From the NCBI GenBank assembly GCA_937910265.1, contig CALEPD010000044.1, positions 1 to 8,074 of the forward strand: DNA of 8,074 nucleotides, in the 5' to 3' direction. The notes beneath the pieces were generated by a model. It saw nothing but the letters and a program-made list of their open reading frames with translations. It was not told the DNA's origin and searched no databases. Each line of letters starts with the position of its first letter. The stretch's first letter is position 1. Positions 5,890 through 8,074 of the stretch are shown in pieces. The position numbers and the translations under genes are program-made. The DNA is from an uncultured Bacteroidales bacterium. Lineage in GTDB: Bacteria; Bacteroidota; Bacteroidia; Bacteroidales; P3.

Positions 5890-6843
5890 TTATGAGTATA
5901 TGAGATTTATAATGTCAGTTATGATACGGTTTTCAGACTGTGGTTTCGACTTTGTGTTTGCACCAGTTAGTAACTGCTTGGCCAATTCAATAGTGTCAGG
6001 CTCAAGTCCGTCAGTCGCTATTTCAATAGAACGTATTATTGCCGCCACTTCATCAATATCAACCGACACAGCCACTTCTCCCCACTCAAAAGCACCCTTA
6101 CGGTTGGCTACAAAGTGGCGCCATTTACCGTAAACCCATTGGTCGCTACTGTACGATTCAACCAGTTGTTGCACAGCAGCAGTATTGCATAGAATGTCGA
6201 AACTGATTTCTTCACATTTACCGTCATATACCATTTCGAATGCGGCAACGAGTTTGGGTACGATGTTTTCCGATGTGATGGGAGCCAGCTCTGAGAGGTT
6301 GACTACACGGCTTTGTACAGACGCTACACCATGTTTGTGCAGTTTGGTTTCGCTGACTTTAAGGTAACGATTAAGATCCGATACGTTGCTCTTTATTAGA
6401 ATAGTACCATGGTGCAGTCGATGGGTGGCTGTTTTCGAAAAGGCATTCCCTGAAAATTTACGTCCTTCGCATAAAAGGTCATTGCGTCCGCTGATTTCGG
6501 CTTGCAGACCAAAACTGGCAACGGCATTAATTATAACCGAGAACTGACGCTGTAGATTGTAATGGTCGTGAGTGGTGATGAAAGAAAAGTTAATGTTTCC
6601 GTCGTCGTGATAAACAGCGCCTCCACCTGTTGTGCGGCGCATGACATGTCCGTCTTCATTGCACAAGAGCTCTACGTTGCATTCCGCAAATGGATTTTGG
6701 TTTTGACCTATAACCACAGTGCGTCGGTTTTTCCACAAGTAGAGTGTGACTGTATCGTCGGCAGGTAACGACATGAGGTGATTCTCGACTGCCACATTGA
6801 GGTATGGGTTGGTTGACGATGAGACAACGAGCTTTAGTTTCAT
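5890..6843 (-). CDS. lplA: Lipoate-protein ligase
   Basis: The 317-residue cytoplasmic enzyme activates lipoate with ATP and transfers it to lipoyl domains of 2-oxoacid dehydrogenases and the glycine cleavage H protein. Family signatures are clear: the lipoate/AMP-binding loop RRTTGGGAVYHD at 69-80, GRNDLLCEGRKFSGNA at 119-134 with the substrate-contacting lysine K129 (K133 in E. coli LplA), and HGTILI at 145-150. Residues from about 240 on form the smaller accessory domain found in bacterial LplA, so both domains are in one chain. The length is close to that of E. coli LplA. It lies 21 bases after porQ on the same strand and is probably co-transcribed with it. Confidence 0.92.
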   Translation of the reverse strand: MKLKLVVSSSTNPYLNVAVENHLMSLPADDTVTLYLWKNRRTVVIGQNQNPFAECNVELLCNEDGHVMRRTTGGGAVYHDDGNINFSFITTHDHYNLQRQFSVIINAVASFGLQAEISGRNDLLCEGRKFSGNAFSKTATHRLHHGTILIKSNVSDLNRYLKVSETKLHKHGVASVQSRVVNLSELAPITSENIVPKLVAAFEMVYDGKCEEISFDILCNTAAVQQLVESYSSDQWVYGKWRHFVANRKGAFEWGEVAVSVDIDEVAAIIRSIEIATDGLEPDTIELAKQLLTGANTKSKPQSENRIITDIINLIYS

Positions 6844-6864
6844 TATCTGGTTATTGTAATGAGG

Positions 6865-7911
6865 TTACTTGAAAAATCGGTCGAGCGAGGTTGTTATGGA
6901 AATGAAATTGGGTGCTTGGCCGAGATGATAGTTGTTACGTGCGTATGCGAATTCAAACCCTTTGATGTCAAATCCTATTCCAAATGAGAATCCACTGGTG
7001 TTCATATTGTTGACTGCATCCATTTCGCGACCTTGGCGGTAGTCGTAGCCAGCACGAACGAATAATGATTTACCAATATTGAGCTCAATTCCAAACTGTA
7101 TGTGCCGTGCCAGATTGTCGAGAAAGGCGCTGGCGGTACTAATGGTTGTAGTCTCACCGGTAAAGGGGTCATATTCTGTCCAGGGATTGAATGGGTCTTC
7201 GTAGCGGAGGTTCCAACGCTGCAACTCTACCGCCGAGAGATAAATTCTGAATGGAGCATTTTCGAGTTTATATGAACATGCTGCCGAAATTTCGAATGGA
7301 ATGGATTCTGTACGGTTGTCGTATGTGACAATTTGGGCACCGATATTGCGCCCCATAACAGTGGCGGAAAACCGTTTGTTGTCGCTGACAAAACTTGCGG
7401 CCACATCAACGGCTATGGCTGCTGCTGTATATGTTTCGTATTTCGACACAACGGGTTTCAAGTGTGTTCCCAAAGAGAAGTTGGAGTCTATGGCTATGCT
7501 CCACCCTATCGACATGATGAGGTCGGAGGCATTGAATTCGCCGATGGGTTGTTCAAACTCATCGTAGCCTTCAAATGTACCATATCCCAAATATCTCAAC
7601 CCTGCAACGAATGTACCCATTCTTTTTGAGGAAAAGCTGTAATAGAGTGATGCAAAATTGGCTCCTCCAAACATGTTTACATAGTTGAATGCAAGCGTGT
7701 TCTCATGACAGTTGTATATGGCTGACGGGTTGTCGATGGCCACATTTATGTCGTTGCTGAATACTGAAAGGTAATCGAGTCCCAATCCGGCAGTGCGGGC
7801 GCTGATGGGCATATCGAGCACAGAAAGGGTATTAATACCAGCAATCTGTGCATGGGCAGTGTTGTATGCCCACGCACAGATTAAAACCGGGATTAATAAA
7901 ATTTTACGCAC
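6865..7911 (-). CDS. porQ: PorQ-type outer-membrane protein of the type IX secretion system
   Basis: The 348-residue product has a signal peptide ending at about AHA|Q (residue 21). The mature protein has alternating beta strands typical of a FadL-like outer-membrane barrel. The early block MPISARTAGLGLDYLSVFSNDINVAIDNPSAI matches the PorV/PorQ family start (P-x-S-A-R, then a D...A..NP motif). Residues near 147-166 (LGTHLKPVVSKYETYTAAAI) match a block I associate with PorQ. The start codon is GTG at 7909-7911; it overlaps the upstream TAG stop (TAGTG), which points to translational coupling and supports this start. PorQ is conserved with the T9SS, although its exact role is unclear. In P. gingivalis porQ is followed by cmk; here lplA follows instead. 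Confidence 0.8.
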   Translation of the reverse strand: MRKILLIPVLICAWAYNTAHAQIAGINTLSVLDMPISARTAGLGLDYLSVFSNDINVAIDNPSAIYNCHENTLAFNYVNMFGGANFASLYYSFSSKRMGTFVAGLRYLGYGTFEGYDEFEQPIGEFNASDLIMSIGWSIAIDSNFSLGTHLKPVVSKYETYTAAAIAVDVAASFVSDNKRFSATVMGRNIGAQIVTYDNRTESIPFEISAACSYKLENAPFRIYLSAVELQRWNLRYEDPFNPWTEYDPFTGETTTISTASAFLDNLARHIQFGIELNIGKSLFVRAGYDYRQGREMDAVNNMNTSGFSFGIGFDIKGFEFAYARNNYHLGQAPNFISITTSLDRFFK

Positions 7912-8074
7912 TATTTTTTGTTGCGTTCGTGACGCATCAAGTGGCTCGGTTCAAGGGCCATGCGGTCGGTTTCGAGCAGCGAGGCTACACCTTCGTCGAT
8001 GCGGCGTTTTTCTTGACATGCCTCACAATGGCAATCTTCATGGTATTCGCGTGGTTCGGTGTAGGTGGTTATAA
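7911..8074 (-). CDS. C-terminal end of an unidentified protein with a CxCxxC motif
   Basis: An open minus-strand frame enters from the right edge and ends at TAG (7911-7913), giving 53 visible residues. It is highly charged and contains EDCHCEACQEKRR about 40 residues before its end, followed by a helix-like stretch and a basic terminus (MRHERNKK). The cysteines (CHCEAC) could bind a metal. The stop overlaps the porQ GTG by one base, so the two genes are surely in one operon. I do not recognise the family from this fragment. Confidence 0.65.
   Translation of the reverse strand, partial: ITTYTEPREYHEDCHCEACQEKRRIDEGVASLLETDRMALEPSHLMRHERNKK

Noticed and set aside
7793..8074. + strand open frame running off the right edge
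   Set aside because: It is antisense to the porQ signal-peptide region and to the coupled upstream gene; no family features.

Overview
The window reads as chromosomal DNA of a member of the Bacteroidota, most likely Bacteroidales. The support is a PorQ-type outer-membrane protein of the type IX secretion system (T9SS), a protein resembling the C-terminal domains of GldM/PorM, promoter boxes of the Bacteroidales type (TTTG at -33, TAnnTTTG at -7), and little sign of Shine-Dalgarno sequences. No mobile elements, CRISPR arrays, tRNA or rRNA genes were seen. Species cannot be told from the sequence.

Layout, left to right. Bases 1-3417 hold a + strand run of tightly packed genes: the 3' part of a GltS-family sodium:glutamate symporter; an ECF sigma factor, a small single-span membrane protein and a secreted LTxxQ (Spy/CpxP/CnrX-like) protein, which look like a sigma/anti-sigma/periplasmic sensor module; then a YhhQ-type queuosine-precursor transporter and a small radical SAM protein that could be a QueL-like queuine lyase. 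Gaps from the sigma factor onward are -11, -1, 7 and 2 bases, so these five genes are probably one operon. Bases 3420-3923 hold a minus-strand pair (zinc-ribbon protein, then a TSCPD-domain protein) that meets the + operon tail to tail with 2 bases between. Bases 4147-4902 encode a secreted protein that looks like domains 3 and 4 of GldM without its membrane anchor; it has its own TAnnTTTG box and a strong terminator.

From 5064 to the right end the recognisable protein genes are on the minus strand: a gamma-class carbonic anhydrase-like protein with its own terminator, a lipoate-protein ligase, porQ, and the C-terminal end of an unidentified protein whose stop codon overlaps the porQ start.

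The most interesting stretch is the 247-base gap at 5643-5889. It has no protein gene, but on the + strand it carries an exact TTTG-N19-TAnnTTTG promoter. A few bases past the predicted transcription start begins a 10-bp stem whose partner lies about 175 bases downstream, and the region between can form further nested pairings. Size and layout recall 6S RNA (closing stem, large central bubble with a side hairpin, long irregular apical stem). This is a by-eye inference and needs a covariance-model search.
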